A DNA stretch of 64,000 nt from an uncultured Eubacteriales bacterium (GTDB lineage Bacteria; Bacillota; Clostridia; Oscillospirales; CAG-382). The stretch is from positions 302,568 to 366,567 of the forward strand of contig CAKSUT010000001.1 in assembly GCA_934502885.1 (NCBI GenBank). The letters are read 5' to 3'. The position numbers were made by a program, and so were the translations under genes. Position 1 is the first letter of the stretch. Every line of letters begins with the position of its first letter. The notes beneath the pieces are model-generated. The model made no database searches. It saw only the letters and a list, made by a program, of their open reading frames with translations, and had not been told where the DNA came from. Below are positions 35,774 to 44,197 of this stretch, piece after piece.

Positions 35774-37096
35774 TTACTGCTGAACGTCGTTCTCGTCAAA
35801 TTTATCTCCGCATTCGGGGCAGAACTTGGGAGGATTCTTGGGGTCTTCAGGCTCCCAGCCGCACTTGTCGCAACGGTAAAGCGGAGCACCGGCAGGCTTC
35901 TTTGCGCCGCACTCGGCACAGAACTTACCCTTGTTTATCGCGCCGCAGGAGCACTTCCATCCCTCTTCCTCGGCAGGCTTGGGCTGTCCGCACTCGGCGC
36001 AGAACTTACCGGTATTGCCCTTCTTGCCGCAGGCGCAATCCCAACCACCGACTGTCGGTGCGGCTGCAGGAGCGTTCTGCTGTACGGGCTGTACGGGTTG
36101 CTGTGCACCCATGTTGTAGAGCCCCTGAACGTTGCCGCCCATATTCTGAGCCATACCCATGCCGAAGAAGCCGCTCATTGCGCCGCTCGGGTTCTTTGCG
36201 GCGTCTTTCATAGCCTGCGCCTGTGCGCCGGCGAGGTGTGCGGCTGCGAGTGTCGGATTTGCGAAGGTCTGAACGTTCTTGAGTCTCTCCTCATCCTCGG
36301 GGGAAGCGTTGACGGAATTTACGCCGATTGAGAAGATGGTGATGCCTCTCTTCTGCTTCCACTGCTCGGAAAGAACCTCATTCATTGCGTTGCAAAGCTC
36401 GGTTGTATGTCCGGGGAGTGCGCTGTAGCGTATGCCCATATCGGAGATCTTCGCAAACGCCGGCTGGAGAGCGGAAAGAAGCTCTGTCTTCAGCATACTG
36501 TCAATCTGTCCTCTGTTGTAATCGGAGGTAACGTTTCCGCAGACGTTGGTATAGAACATGATAGGGTCAACTATCTTATAGGAATACTCACCGTTGCATC
36601 TTATGGAAATCTCGGTGTCGAGATTGAGGTTGGGGTAAACGACTCTGAAAGGAACGGGAGAGGGAGTGCCGTACTTATTGCCGGCGATTTCCTTGGTATT
36701 GAAGTAATATACTCTCTGATCCTTTGCGGTGTCTCCGCCGAAGGTGAAACGCTTGCCGACGGTCTTGAAGGAATCCATTATTCCCTTTCCGAGTCCACCC
36801 TCGAAGATAGAGGGTTCTGTCGAAGCGTCATACTTGAACTCGCCCGCCTCTGCACAAAGCTCAACAACCTTGCCCTGCTCGACAATGATCATACACTGCC
36901 CTTCATTTATCGAAATGAGCGATCCGTTCGAAATGATATTTTCTTCGCCTTTTACATTGGTGGAACGCGAAGAGGTTCTCTTACTGCCTTTTTTTACGAG
37001 TACGTCCGCAGGAAGCGAATCGCAGTAAAAATACTCCTTCCACTGATCTGCAAGGACTCCTCCTACAGCTCCGCCGATTGCTTTGATAAGACCCAT
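35774..37096 (-). CDS. SPFH-domain protein with three zinc ribbons (YdjI-like)
   Basis: 440 residues from the ATG at 37096 (AAAGGA eight bases upstream). The SPFH/band-7 domain covers about 35-270. A Gly/Met/Gln-rich linker follows, then three zinc-ribbon units (GWDCACGKKGN..FCAECG, GWKCSCGAINKGKFCAECG, YRCDKCGW..FCPECG) to the end. B. subtilis YdjI has the same general plan and helps recruit PspA to membranes under envelope stress. No PspA gene is adjacent. The gene has a near-perfect promoter and an operator-like palindrome at its transcription start. Confidence 0.85.
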   Translation of the reverse strand: MGLIKAIGGAVGGVLADQWKEYFYCDSLPADVLVKKGSKRTSSRSTNVKGEENIISNGSLISINEGQCMIIVEQGKVVELCAEAGEFKYDASTEPSIFEGGLGKGIMDSFKTVGKRFTFGGDTAKDQRVYYFNTKEIAGNKYGTPSPVPFRVVYPNLNLDTEISIRCNGEYSYKIVDPIMFYTNVCGNVTSDYNRGQIDSMLKTELLSALQPAFAKISDMGIRYSALPGHTTELCNAMNEVLSEQWKQKRGITIFSIGVNSVNASPEDEERLKNVQTFANPTLAAAHLAGAQAQAMKDAAKNPSGAMSGFFGMGMAQNMGGNVQGLYNMGAQQPVQPVQQNAPAAAPTVGGWDCACGKKGNTGKFCAECGQPKPAEEEGWKCSCGAINKGKFCAECGAKKPAGAPLYRCDKCGWEPEDPKNPPKFCPECGDKFDENDVQQ

Positions 37097-37138
37097 GATA
37101 ATCATCCTTTCAGTTGGTAATATTAATAATAGTGCGCC

Positions 37139-37154
37139 TGTACACTAATGTACA
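37139..37154. promoter_or_regulatory. TGTACA-N4-TGTACA palindrome at the SPFH transcription start
   Basis: TGTACACTAATGTACA: two copies of the self-complementary TGTACA placed at the predicted +1 of the leftward promoter, 7 bases downstream of its -10. This suits repression of the SPFH operon. The regulator is unknown. Confidence 0.5.
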
Positions 37155-37160
37155 TAATCT

Positions 37161-37189
37161 ATTATACATTAACTTATACGATTTGTCAA
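37161..37189 (-). promoter_or_regulatory. Consensus sigma-A promoter of the SPFH-acyltransferase operon
   Basis: Minus strand TTGACA (37184-37189), 17-base spacer, TATAAT (37161-37166). Confidence 0.85.
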
Positions 37190-37209
37190 GCGTTTTTTTG
37201 ACTTATATC

Positions 37210-37238
37210 TTGACAAATGAACTGCTCTGATATATAAT
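37210..37238 (+). promoter_or_regulatory. Consensus sigma-A promoter of the DUF4832 gene
   Basis: TTGACA (37210-37215), 17-base spacer, TATAAT (37233-37238). It lies back to back with the SPFH promoter, the two -35 elements being 20 bases apart. Confidence 0.85.
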
Positions 37239-37276
37239 AATAGAGTATAAATTCCGAATACATACGGAGGAGAGAT

Positions 37277-38608
37277 ATGAGATACGAGAAAAGAACACTT
37301 TTACGCACTTCCCCCATTCTCTTGAATCCATACATGGGTTTTACGAGTTTTCAGCGCTTTTGCGGAGATCCGCTATATTCCGACTGCGTTGTAAACAGAA
37401 CCGGCAATTGGATCGAAACCGAAAGCCGCGAGTGTTATCCCGTCCCGGCGGATGCACCGCAAAACGGAGACAGCGAGGGCTTTTACCCCGACTGCCGCAT
37501 TGCGTACATACGCTTTCTGTGGAAAGAATTTGAACCTGCGAGAGGCGAATATAACTACGGCTTCGTAAAAGATATCCTCGACAAAGCCGAAGCGAAGGGG
37601 CAAAGCGTTATGATACGCATGATGCCGCACAGCACCCGTGCGTGCGACGACGTCCCCGACTGGCTCAAGAGCCTTATCCCCTGCCCGGAGCGGCCCGACG
37701 GTATGCGTGTCAAGGAATCGCCGAAGGACATACTCTTTCTGCGGCTGTTCGGAGAGGCGGTAAAAAAGCTCGGCAGAGCATTCGACGAAAGTCCCGTACT
37801 CACTTATGTTGATATCTCCCTCTCGGGTGCGTGGGGCGAAGGCTCCGGAATTGAGGACTATCCTGAAGATGAGTTTTACCGTCTTCTCGACATATATATC
37901 GAGAATTTTCCGCATACGGAGCTTCTCGCTCAGTTCTGCAACACAAAATTTGCGGATTATGTGAGGTCGAAGCGCACAGTCGGTTTGCGTGCCGACTGCC
38001 TCGGTAATCCTTTGCATATGACAGAGCTTTATCCGCCCAGCTTTGATGAACTTTCCGATTACTGGAAAACCGGTCACGTTTCCCTTGAGTGCGGCTGGTG
38101 GCTCGGCGAATGGGAACGCCGCAGCTGGGACTTTGAGGGCATTATCGAAAAATCTCTCGAGTGGCATATATCGAGCTTCAACGGAAAGTCGATGCCGATA
38201 CCGTTTCACAGGCGTAGCCTCATGGAGTCGTGGCTCGGACGCATGGGATATCACCTTGCGGTGACGTCCGTCGAATACCCGCCCGAGGTTAAATGCGGAG
38301 ACGTATTAAAGGTCGTTTTCACGGTTGAAAACAGCGGTGTCGCTCCGCTTTACGAAAAAGTGCCGTTTACCGTAAGGCTTTCGTCGTGCGGTAAAAAAAC
38401 GGATTTTGTGACAGAAGCGGACGTGCGGAAATGGCTTCCCGGGACAAACAGTTTTGTTTTTGAAGCAAAGCTCGACGAAAATACCTCTCCCGGAAAATAC
38501 GACCTCTTTTTCTCTCTTTCGGGAAGCGGTTTTCTTCCGATTCGTTTTGAAAACGACCTTGAAGAAACCGACGGTTATTACAAAGCGGCAAGCTTCACCG
38601 TAGTTTAA
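37277..38608 (+). CDS. DUF4832 (glycoside-hydrolase-like TIM barrel) protein
   Basis: 443 residues, no signal peptide. About 1-320 has the look of a GH-A-type (beta/alpha)8 barrel: NPYMGFTSFQRF, RFLWKEFEPARGEYNYGFV, IRMMPHS, DISLSGAWGEG, SLECGWWLGEW. A C-terminal beta-sandwich (about 325-443) resembles DUF4832 (VKCGDVLKVVFTVENSGVAPLY). It probably acts on a sugar chain inside the cell. The following two genes are sugar hydrolases on the same strand, each with its own promoter. GGAGGAG precedes the start. Confidence 0.75.
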   Translation: MRYEKRTLLRTSPILLNPYMGFTSFQRFCGDPLYSDCVVNRTGNWIETESRECYPVPADAPQNGDSEGFYPDCRIAYIRFLWKEFEPARGEYNYGFVKDILDKAEAKGQSVMIRMMPHSTRACDDVPDWLKSLIPCPERPDGMRVKESPKDILFLRLFGEAVKKLGRAFDESPVLTYVDISLSGAWGEGSGIEDYPEDEFYRLLDIYIENFPHTELLAQFCNTKFADYVRSKRTVGLRADCLGNPLHMTELYPPSFDELSDYWKTGHVSLECGWWLGEWERRSWDFEGIIEKSLEWHISSFNGKSMPIPFHRRSLMESWLGRMGYHLAVTSVEYPPEVKCGDVLKVVFTVENSGVAPLYEKVPFTVRLSSCGKKTDFVTEADVRKWLPGTNSFVFEAKLDENTSPGKYDLFFSLSGSGFLPIRFENDLEETDGYYKAASFTVV

Positions 38609-38648
38609 ACCGCCGCAAAATCGTCCCCTACGATTGCAAAATACACCA

Positions 38649-38677
38649 TTGATTTGCATTTCAATATGTGATATACT
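38649..38677 (+). promoter_or_regulatory. Sigma-A promoter of the GH78 gene
   Basis: TTGATT (38649-38654), 17-base spacer, TATACT (38672-38677). Confidence 0.75.
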
Positions 38678-38714
38678 TACTCTAAAATCACTTATACCGT
38701 AAGGGAGAGTAAAA

Positions 38715-40904
38715 ATGGGAATACATAGCGCAAAATGGATCTGCGAAAAATCGCACTCAGAAGCTCCGATATTCCGAAAGCGCTTCACGGCAAACAAACC
38801 CGTCGGTGCCGTTATCGACATATGCGGACTCGGAATGTTTGAGCTGTACATAAACGGCAAAAGGGTGTCGGACTTTGTACATATGCCGGCGCAGTCCACC
38901 TATGAGCAGATAACCGGCAAAAAGCTCGGATATCCGCTTGACGATATTTTCGAGAAAACACGCTTCTATTACTGTCGCTTTGACGTCACGGAGTATCTCT
39001 GCGGCGGCGAAAATCTTCTGTCGGTTCATCTCGGAAACGGCTTCTACAATCAGACAAAGATGACTTGGGAGGTCGATTGCGGCGTCCGTCCGCTTCGCCT
39101 TGCGTTCTCGCTGACGCTCACCTATTCCGACGGCAGCAGTGAGGAAATCACAAGTGACGAGAGCGTCCTTTCGGGAAAAAGCTATATCACGGAAAACAAT
39201 ATGTATTACGGCGAAGTACACGATTTGTCGGAGTATACGGACATTCACAGTCCCCCGTTCGACGACTCCGCATTTGAGGTATCGGAGCTTACAGACGCTC
39301 CCGACGGTGAGCTTACGCTGTACGACTACCCTTACGACCGTGTCGTCCGCAAAATAGTGCCGAAGTTTCTCGACGTGTATGACGGCAAATACGTGTACGA
39401 CATCGGAGAAAACATTTCGGGTCGGCTTGCTTTCGATACGTCGTATGACGGCAGGATAACCGTCGCTTTTTCGGAAGAGCTGAATCATGACATGACCCTC
39501 AACACGGACTCGATAATGATACCCGAAACCTTTGTCGCTATAGGCGACGGCAAGCCGCACAAGGATATAAAGCCGCTGTTCTCGTGGGTGTCCGGAAGAT
39601 ATTTCACGGTTGAGGGCGAGATAGAAAATCCCGTGTACGAGGTAATTTACACCGACCTTGAAACAGTGTCCGACTTCGTCTGCGAAAACGAAACTGTGAA
39701 CCATCTTCTTGATGCCTACCGCCGCACTCAGCTTTCCAACACTCACGGCTGTGTGCCTTCCGACTGTCCGCACAGAGAGCGCAGAGGCTACACCGGCGAC
39801 GGTCAGATAACCTGCGAGACGGTTATGCACGTATTCGGCGCAAAGAGAATGTACGACAAGTGGCTTCGTGACATAGCCGACTGCCGCAACGTAAAGAACG
39901 GTCACATTCAGCACACCGCACCTTTCTACGGCGGCGGTGGAGGTCCCGGAGGCTGGGGCGGCGCAATTGTCGTTGTTCCCTATATGTATTACAAAATGTA
40001 CGGCGATCCGTCGGCTGTCAGGAATTATCTGTATGCGATAAAGCACTACCTCGAATACATGGAAAGCCACTGTGAGGGAATGCTCGTCACGCACGAGGAA
40101 AAGGGCGGCTGGTGTCTCGGCGACTGGTGCTTCAAGGGCTGTTGTACGGAAAAGGACGTCTTTCCGCTGACTTCCGAGTACGTGAACACTTGCTACCTTG
40201 CGAAATTCTACGATATGATGCTTGAGCTTGACGAAAGGCTTTCTCTCGGTCTCGACCGCGAGGAGTATTCGCGCCTTGCAAAGAGCCACAAAAAAGCGAT
40301 AAAAGACAGGTACTTCGACGATAATACCGGCGACTTCTGCGGTAACTTCTGCGGTGCGAATGCATTTGCGGTCGATATAGGCATCGGCGACGAGCGCACC
40401 TTCGAGAACCTTTGCCGCAAATACGACGCTCTCGGCGGCTTCGACACCGGCATATTCGCCACCGAAATACTCGTCCGCATACTCGGCGAAAGAGGACGCA
40501 GCGACCTTGTCTTCAAGCTTCTCTCCTCGAGAATGCAGAACGCCTCCTTCGGCGGAATGTTTGACAGAGGCGCAACGACGATTTGGGAGCATTGGGACAC
40601 AAAAGCGTCGCACAATCATCCGATGTTCGGCGGCTGTATAAAGGCACTCTGGACAAGCTTTCTCGGCATAACGCCTCTTGAACCCGGTTACGGCAAAGTG
40701 AAAATTGCGCCGTGTGACATACCTGGTCTCGGAAGCTTCGGCGGTCATCTCACAACTTTGCACGGAAAAATCGCCGTAAATCTCGAAAGAGTCTGCGGAA
40801 ACATTCGCATAACGGTCAATGTTCCCGACGGCGTGGAAGCGCACTTCTCGTTTGCGGACACCGAGTGTCCCCTCGCTCACGGCAAGACGACCTTTGTGTT
40901 CTGA
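38715..40904 (+). CDS. Alpha-L-rhamnosidase, glycoside hydrolase family 78
   Basis: 729 residues, no signal peptide, so intracellular. N-terminal beta domains (GLGMFELYINGKRVSDF is typical of the rhamnosidase N domain) lead to the (alpha/alpha)6 barrel. Catalytic-region motifs are CPHRERRGYTGDGQ (acidic residues of the active site), HTAPFYGGGGGPGGWGGAIV and TTIWEHWDTKASHNHPMFGG. A C-terminal beta domain with GYGKVKIAPC ends the protein. It releases rhamnose from plant or bacterial glycans taken up by the cell. No rhamnose catabolic genes or transporters lie nearby. Confidence 0.9.
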   Translation: MGIHSAKWICEKSHSEAPIFRKRFTANKPVGAVIDICGLGMFELYINGKRVSDFVHMPAQSTYEQITGKKLGYPLDDIFEKTRFYYCRFDVTEYLCGGENLLSVHLGNGFYNQTKMTWEVDCGVRPLRLAFSLTLTYSDGSSEEITSDESVLSGKSYITENNMYYGEVHDLSEYTDIHSPPFDDSAFEVSELTDAPDGELTLYDYPYDRVVRKIVPKFLDVYDGKYVYDIGENISGRLAFDTSYDGRITVAFSEELNHDMTLNTDSIMIPETFVAIGDGKPHKDIKPLFSWVSGRYFTVEGEIENPVYEVIYTDLETVSDFVCENETVNHLLDAYRRTQLSNTHGCVPSDCPHRERRGYTGDGQITCETVMHVFGAKRMYDKWLRDIADCRNVKNGHIQHTAPFYGGGGGPGGWGGAIVVVPYMYYKMYGDPSAVRNYLYAIKHYLEYMESHCEGMLVTHEEKGGWCLGDWCFKGCCTEKDVFPLTSEYVNTCYLAKFYDMMLELDERLSLGLDREEYSRLAKSHKKAIKDRYFDDNTGDFCGNFCGANAFAVDIGIGDERTFENLCRKYDALGGFDTGIFATEILVRILGERGRSDLVFKLLSSRMQNASFGGMFDRGATTIWEHWDTKASHNHPMFGGCIKALWTSFLGITPLEPGYGKVKIAPCDIPGLGSFGGHLTTLHGKIAVNLERVCGNIRITVNVPDGVEAHFSFADTECPLAHGKTTFVF

Positions 40905-40936
40905 AAGCAAAAGTTTATCTTTTCAACAAAATGCAC

Positions 40937-40965
40937 TTGACAAAGCTTTTCCGTTCTGTTAAAAT
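40937..40965 (+). promoter_or_regulatory. Sigma-A promoter of the GH43/32-like gene
   Basis: TTGACA (40937-40942), 17-base spacer, TAAAAT (40960-40965). Confidence 0.8.
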
Positions 40966-41006
40966 AACGCCGTGACTTTCGCAAATGCAAAAACGGAGTG
41001 GTGAAA

Positions 41007-42191
41007 ATGAATATTGATTTTGAGAGTTTTGATATAACATTCGACGGCGCAAAGCCGTATACGGCAAAGACGGCGAACGGTAAGACCGCATTTGCGTCGG
41101 AAAATACCGACGGTGCTCTCACCGTTTCGGTATACACCGATTTCAGCGAGAAACCCCTTGTTCTTCGTGCAAAAAACGTGCGCGGCAACGCGGCTCTGCG
41201 CGTTCGTCCCTACAGACTTGAGCTGTGGGCGGACGGCGTTCTTCATGACGAGGAATGGCAGTACGGAAAGCTTCTGCTTCTCGATGCGGAGTGGAATACG
41301 GCTCCCGAAGTGACGGAGTTTTGCGAGGACTCCTCTCCCCTTCCGACCGTACTCGGCACGTTCAAGAACGCCGAGGGCTGGCGTCCCGAAGAAAACGTAT
41401 TCGTCGGCGACTGTATGCCGTACTCGGACAGCAAGCGTTTTCACGTGATATATCTCAAGGACAGACATCATCACGGCAGCAAATGGGGACGCGGCGCACA
41501 TCAGTGGTCGCACATTTCGACGGACGACTTCGTAACGTGGCAGATTCACCCGAACGTCGTTGAAATTGATGACCCGTCCGAGGGATCGATATGCACCGGT
41601 TCTCATATAGAGTGCAGCGGAAAGCATTACCTTTATTACACCGTACGTACCTGCAACGGCTCTCCTGCGGCGATACGCAGAAGCATTTCCGACGACGGCT
41701 ATCACTACGTCAAGGACAGAGAGTTCGGCTTTACCCTCAGCGAAAAGTACAATTCCGCCTCGGCACGTGACCCTAAGGTTGTATTGTCCGATGACGGACT
41801 TTATCATATGATTCTCACCTCGACGCTTCTCTCCGAGGAAAAAGGGTGTCTTGTGCATCTCACCTCCCGTGACGCCGAAAACTGGGTTGAAGAGCCGCAT
41901 CCGATATACGTCGCTCACGACGGCAACGAACCCGAGTGTCCCGATTATTTCGAGTTCGGCGGCACGTACTACCTTGTTTTCAGTCACCACACAAGGGCGC
42001 AGTATATGTACTCCGACCGCCCGTTTACCAACTGGAAAGTGCCGGAGAAATCAAATATTCCGTGCGAGAGCGTACCGAAGGCGGCAATATGGAATGGGAA
42101 GATAGTATTCGTCGGATTTAGGTGCCTCGGCGGCTACGGCGGAACAATGACGTTCCTTGAGGTCAAGCCCGAGGGCAAAGAGCTGTTCTGA
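41007..42191 (+). CDS. Five-bladed beta-propeller glycosidase (GH43/GH32-like)
   Basis: 394 residues from the ATG at 41007 (GGAG eight bases upstream; a GTG at 40998 overlaps that site). About 130-394 reads as a glycosidase propeller: HVIYLKDRHHHGSKWG, HQWSHISTDDFVTWQ, GSICTGSHIECSGKHYLYYTV, SARDPKVVLSDDGLYHMI, PECPDYFEFGGTYYLVFSHH (acidic Glu/Asp positions as in GH32). The N-terminal 120 residues form a beta-rich domain resembling the GH32 C-terminal sandwich. Substrate is not deducible from sequence. It may form a catabolic set with GH78 and DUF4832. Confidence 0.7.
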   Translation: MNIDFESFDITFDGAKPYTAKTANGKTAFASENTDGALTVSVYTDFSEKPLVLRAKNVRGNAALRVRPYRLELWADGVLHDEEWQYGKLLLLDAEWNTAPEVTEFCEDSSPLPTVLGTFKNAEGWRPEENVFVGDCMPYSDSKRFHVIYLKDRHHHGSKWGRGAHQWSHISTDDFVTWQIHPNVVEIDDPSEGSICTGSHIECSGKHYLYYTVRTCNGSPAAIRRSISDDGYHYVKDREFGFTLSEKYNSASARDPKVVLSDDGLYHMILTSTLLSEEKGCLVHLTSRDAENWVEEPHPIYVAHDGNEPECPDYFEFGGTYYLVFSHHTRAQYMYSDRPFTNWKVPEKSNIPCESVPKAAIWNGKIVFVGFRCLGGYGGTMTFLEVKPEGKELF

Positions 42192-42204
42192 ACATCAAAA
42201 TGCA

Positions 42205-42235
42205 AAAGGAGAGGTGAAATGCCTCTCCCTTCTTT
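42205..42235 (+). terminator. Terminator of the propeller glycosidase gene
   Basis: GGAGAGG (42208-42214) pairs with CCTCTCC (42222-42228), followed by CTTCTTTTT. Confidence 0.7.
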
Positions 42236-43225
42236 TTACTCTGCGGCTTTTCCGTCGAATTCGCGCCAGAAATCGGTCATCGCTTTTTCGTATTCGGCGC
42301 GGTTTACGTATGCGCTCATTGCGTGATCCGCTCCCGGGACAACGAGAAGCCTTTTCGGCGACGCACACGCCTTGTAGTTTTCGTAGGTCATCTCGACAGG
42401 CACAAAGCGGTCGTCGGTGCCGTGAATGAAAAGTACGGGAATTTTCGTGCGGCGCAGTGCGTCGGCAGCAGAATACTCGCCCGAACCCATTCTTATCTTC
42501 TTTCGGCACAGAGCATCCGCTATCATTCCTCTGACGCGGTAGGAAATATGGAGGTTGTTTCTTGCGACGTGTTCCCATATCGCTTTCGGCGAGGTAAAGC
42601 CGCAGTCCGCCATTATGCCGCGGAGATTGTCGGGCATTTTGAGGTCGGATGCCATAAGAACCGTCGCCGCACCCATCGATATGCCGGCAAGGTATATCGG
42701 CATATCTTCGCCGAAGCGTTCATTTGCCCATTCTGTCCACGCCACGCAGTCGAAGCGTTCTGTAAGTCCGAAACCCATGTGTTCTCCGCCGCTTCCGTTC
42801 TGCCCTCTCTGCTCCGCGTACAGCACCGAACAGCCCGACGAATGCCAGAAGTCAGCTATCATTCCGTAGTCGTAGTGCCACGACGAACGCCAGCCGTGAA
42901 AGGCGATTATCACCCTTTTCGGATTATCGCACGGATAGAAATGCCCGGCGAGCTTCGTGCCGTCGGCGGCGCATATGCAAACCTCCTCGAGTGAAAGTCC
43001 TTTCAGTCTGTCCGAAGCTTCGGCGCAGTCGAGACCGAATTTTTCGTCTTTGACGCTCCCCGACACTCTCAGGTTCACCCTCTTCATTATTCCGGGTAGC
43101 TTTCTGTCAAGCGCCGTCTGCACGAGAAGCTTTGACGTTATATATGCCGCCGCGGACATAACTGCGGCCGCCGTCACAGCCACCGCACCGACCGCCGACA
43201 CCGTTTTCGACACTGCCGTATTCAT
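42236..43225 (-). CDS. Alpha/beta hydrolase with N-terminal membrane anchor
   Basis: 329 residues. The N-terminal hydrophobic segment (about 8-37) is an anchor or uncleaved signal. The hydrolase core has an oxyanion HG motif (IIAFHGWRSS), nucleophile Ser in AGISMGAATVL (about 193), Asp in IHGTDDRFVP and His in VPGADHAMS. This resembles the YqkD/serine-aminopeptidase-like bacterial hydrolase group. Substrate unknown. The ribosome site (GAAAGGA) is 13 bases from the ATG, so translation may be weak. The gene is convergent with the propeller glycosidase and divergent from the AlkD-like gene. Confidence 0.82.
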   Translation of the reverse strand: MNTAVSKTVSAVGAVAVTAAAVMSAAAYITSKLLVQTALDRKLPGIMKRVNLRVSGSVKDEKFGLDCAEASDRLKGLSLEEVCICAADGTKLAGHFYPCDNPKRVIIAFHGWRSSWHYDYGMIADFWHSSGCSVLYAEQRGQNGSGGEHMGFGLTERFDCVAWTEWANERFGEDMPIYLAGISMGAATVLMASDLKMPDNLRGIMADCGFTSPKAIWEHVARNNLHISYRVRGMIADALCRKKIRMGSGEYSAADALRRTKIPVLFIHGTDDRFVPVEMTYENYKACASPKRLLVVPGADHAMSAYVNRAEYEKAMTDFWREFDGKAAE

Positions 43226-43296
43226 AATGTGTCACCGTTCCTTTCAAGACACGTTTTTCTGTATCGATTATTCCCCGAATCGTTCCTTATATTCGC

Positions 43297-43325
43297 TTGA
43301 CAAAGAGTCTTTCATCTGATATAAT
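43297..43325 (+). promoter_or_regulatory. Consensus sigma-A promoter of the AlkD-like gene
   Basis: TTGACA (43297-43302), 17-base spacer, TATAAT (43320-43325); a full consensus match. Confidence 0.85.
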
Positions 43326-43357
43326 TTCTTTTACAAAAAAGCAAAGGACGTGAATTT

Positions 43358-44053
43358 ATGGAAACAAAAACCGAGATACAAAAGGAGCTTTTTGCTCTTG
43401 CCGACAGCGGCTACCGTGATTTTCACTCAAAACTTATCCCCAATATAGAATATGAGCGTGTAATCGGAGTACGCACACCTGCGCTTCGCAAATATGCGGC
43501 GCGCCTGAGCGGCACACCCGAAGCGGAGGCTTTTCTTGCATCGCTTCCGCACTCCTACTATGAGGAAAACAATCTGCACGCATTCCTCATTGAAAAAGTG
43601 CGTGATTTCGACAAGGCACTCAGCCTTACGGAAAAGTTTCTGCCGCACATCGACAACTGGGCGACCTGCGACTGCTTTGCGCCGAAGGTGTTTGCGAAAA
43701 ATCTTCCGTTCATTCGGAAAAAGGCGACAGAATGGATAAACTCCGGGAAAACCTACACGGTAAGATACGGCGTCGGCGTTCTCATGCGGTACTTTCTCGA
43801 CGGCGACGCCGAGACCGTCGCGAAGGCTCTCGATGAAGTCGCGGCGATAAAGAGTGAAGAATACTACGTAAATATGATGTGCGCATGGTTTTTTGCCACG
43901 GCTCTTGCGAAAAATTACGATCTTACACTGCCTTATTTTGAGAAACGCCGCCTTACGCGCGACGTTCACAACAAAGCAATCCGCAAAGCGACAGAGAGCT
44001 TTCGTGTCACCGACGCCGCAAAAGCGCACTTGCGCACTCTCGCAATAAAATAG
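43358..44053 (+). CDS. AlkD-like DNA alkylation repair protein
   Basis: 231 residues of HEAT-like helical repeats, the usual size for AlkD. IGVRTPALRKYAARL, HIDNWATCDCFAPKVF and YVNMMCAWFFATAL follow the family pattern. The helices cradle damaged DNA, and AlkD excises positively charged alkyl bases without base flipping. The conserved DNWA(T/L)CD motif holds the catalytic Asp position. It has its own consensus promoter and AAAGGA site. This is the second DNA-repair glycosylase in the window, after ogg. Confidence 0.88.
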   Translation: METKTEIQKELFALADSGYRDFHSKLIPNIEYERVIGVRTPALRKYAARLSGTPEAEAFLASLPHSYYEENNLHAFLIEKVRDFDKALSLTEKFLPHIDNWATCDCFAPKVFAKNLPFIRKKATEWINSGKTYTVRYGVGVLMRYFLDGDAETVAKALDEVAAIKSEEYYVNMMCAWFFATALAKNYDLTLPYFEKRRLTRDVHNKAIRKATESFRVTDAAKAHLRTLAIK

Positions 44054-44118
44054 TTTTGCAAGTTTTGCATCCGCCTCCCTTTTTGCGCGTTTTGTACAAA
44101 AAACTGATTGTTTTGTCC

Positions 44119-44147
44119 TTGACTTTATTCAAAAAGCATGGTAGAAT
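44119..44147 (+). promoter_or_regulatory. Sigma-A promoter of the SLH/beta-helix protein gene
   Basis: TTGACT (44119-44124), 17-base spacer, TAGAAT (44142-44147) with TG extension. Confidence 0.8.
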
Positions 44148-44197
44148 TATCGTACTTGAAATGAAATGTATAATTCACATAAAGAAAGGAATCAATC

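Noticed and set aside
38757..40910. 717-codon open frame on the minus strand
   Set aside because: It is antisense to the GH78 rhamnosidase, which has clear family motifs, promoter and ribosome site; the minus-strand product has no recognisable domain.
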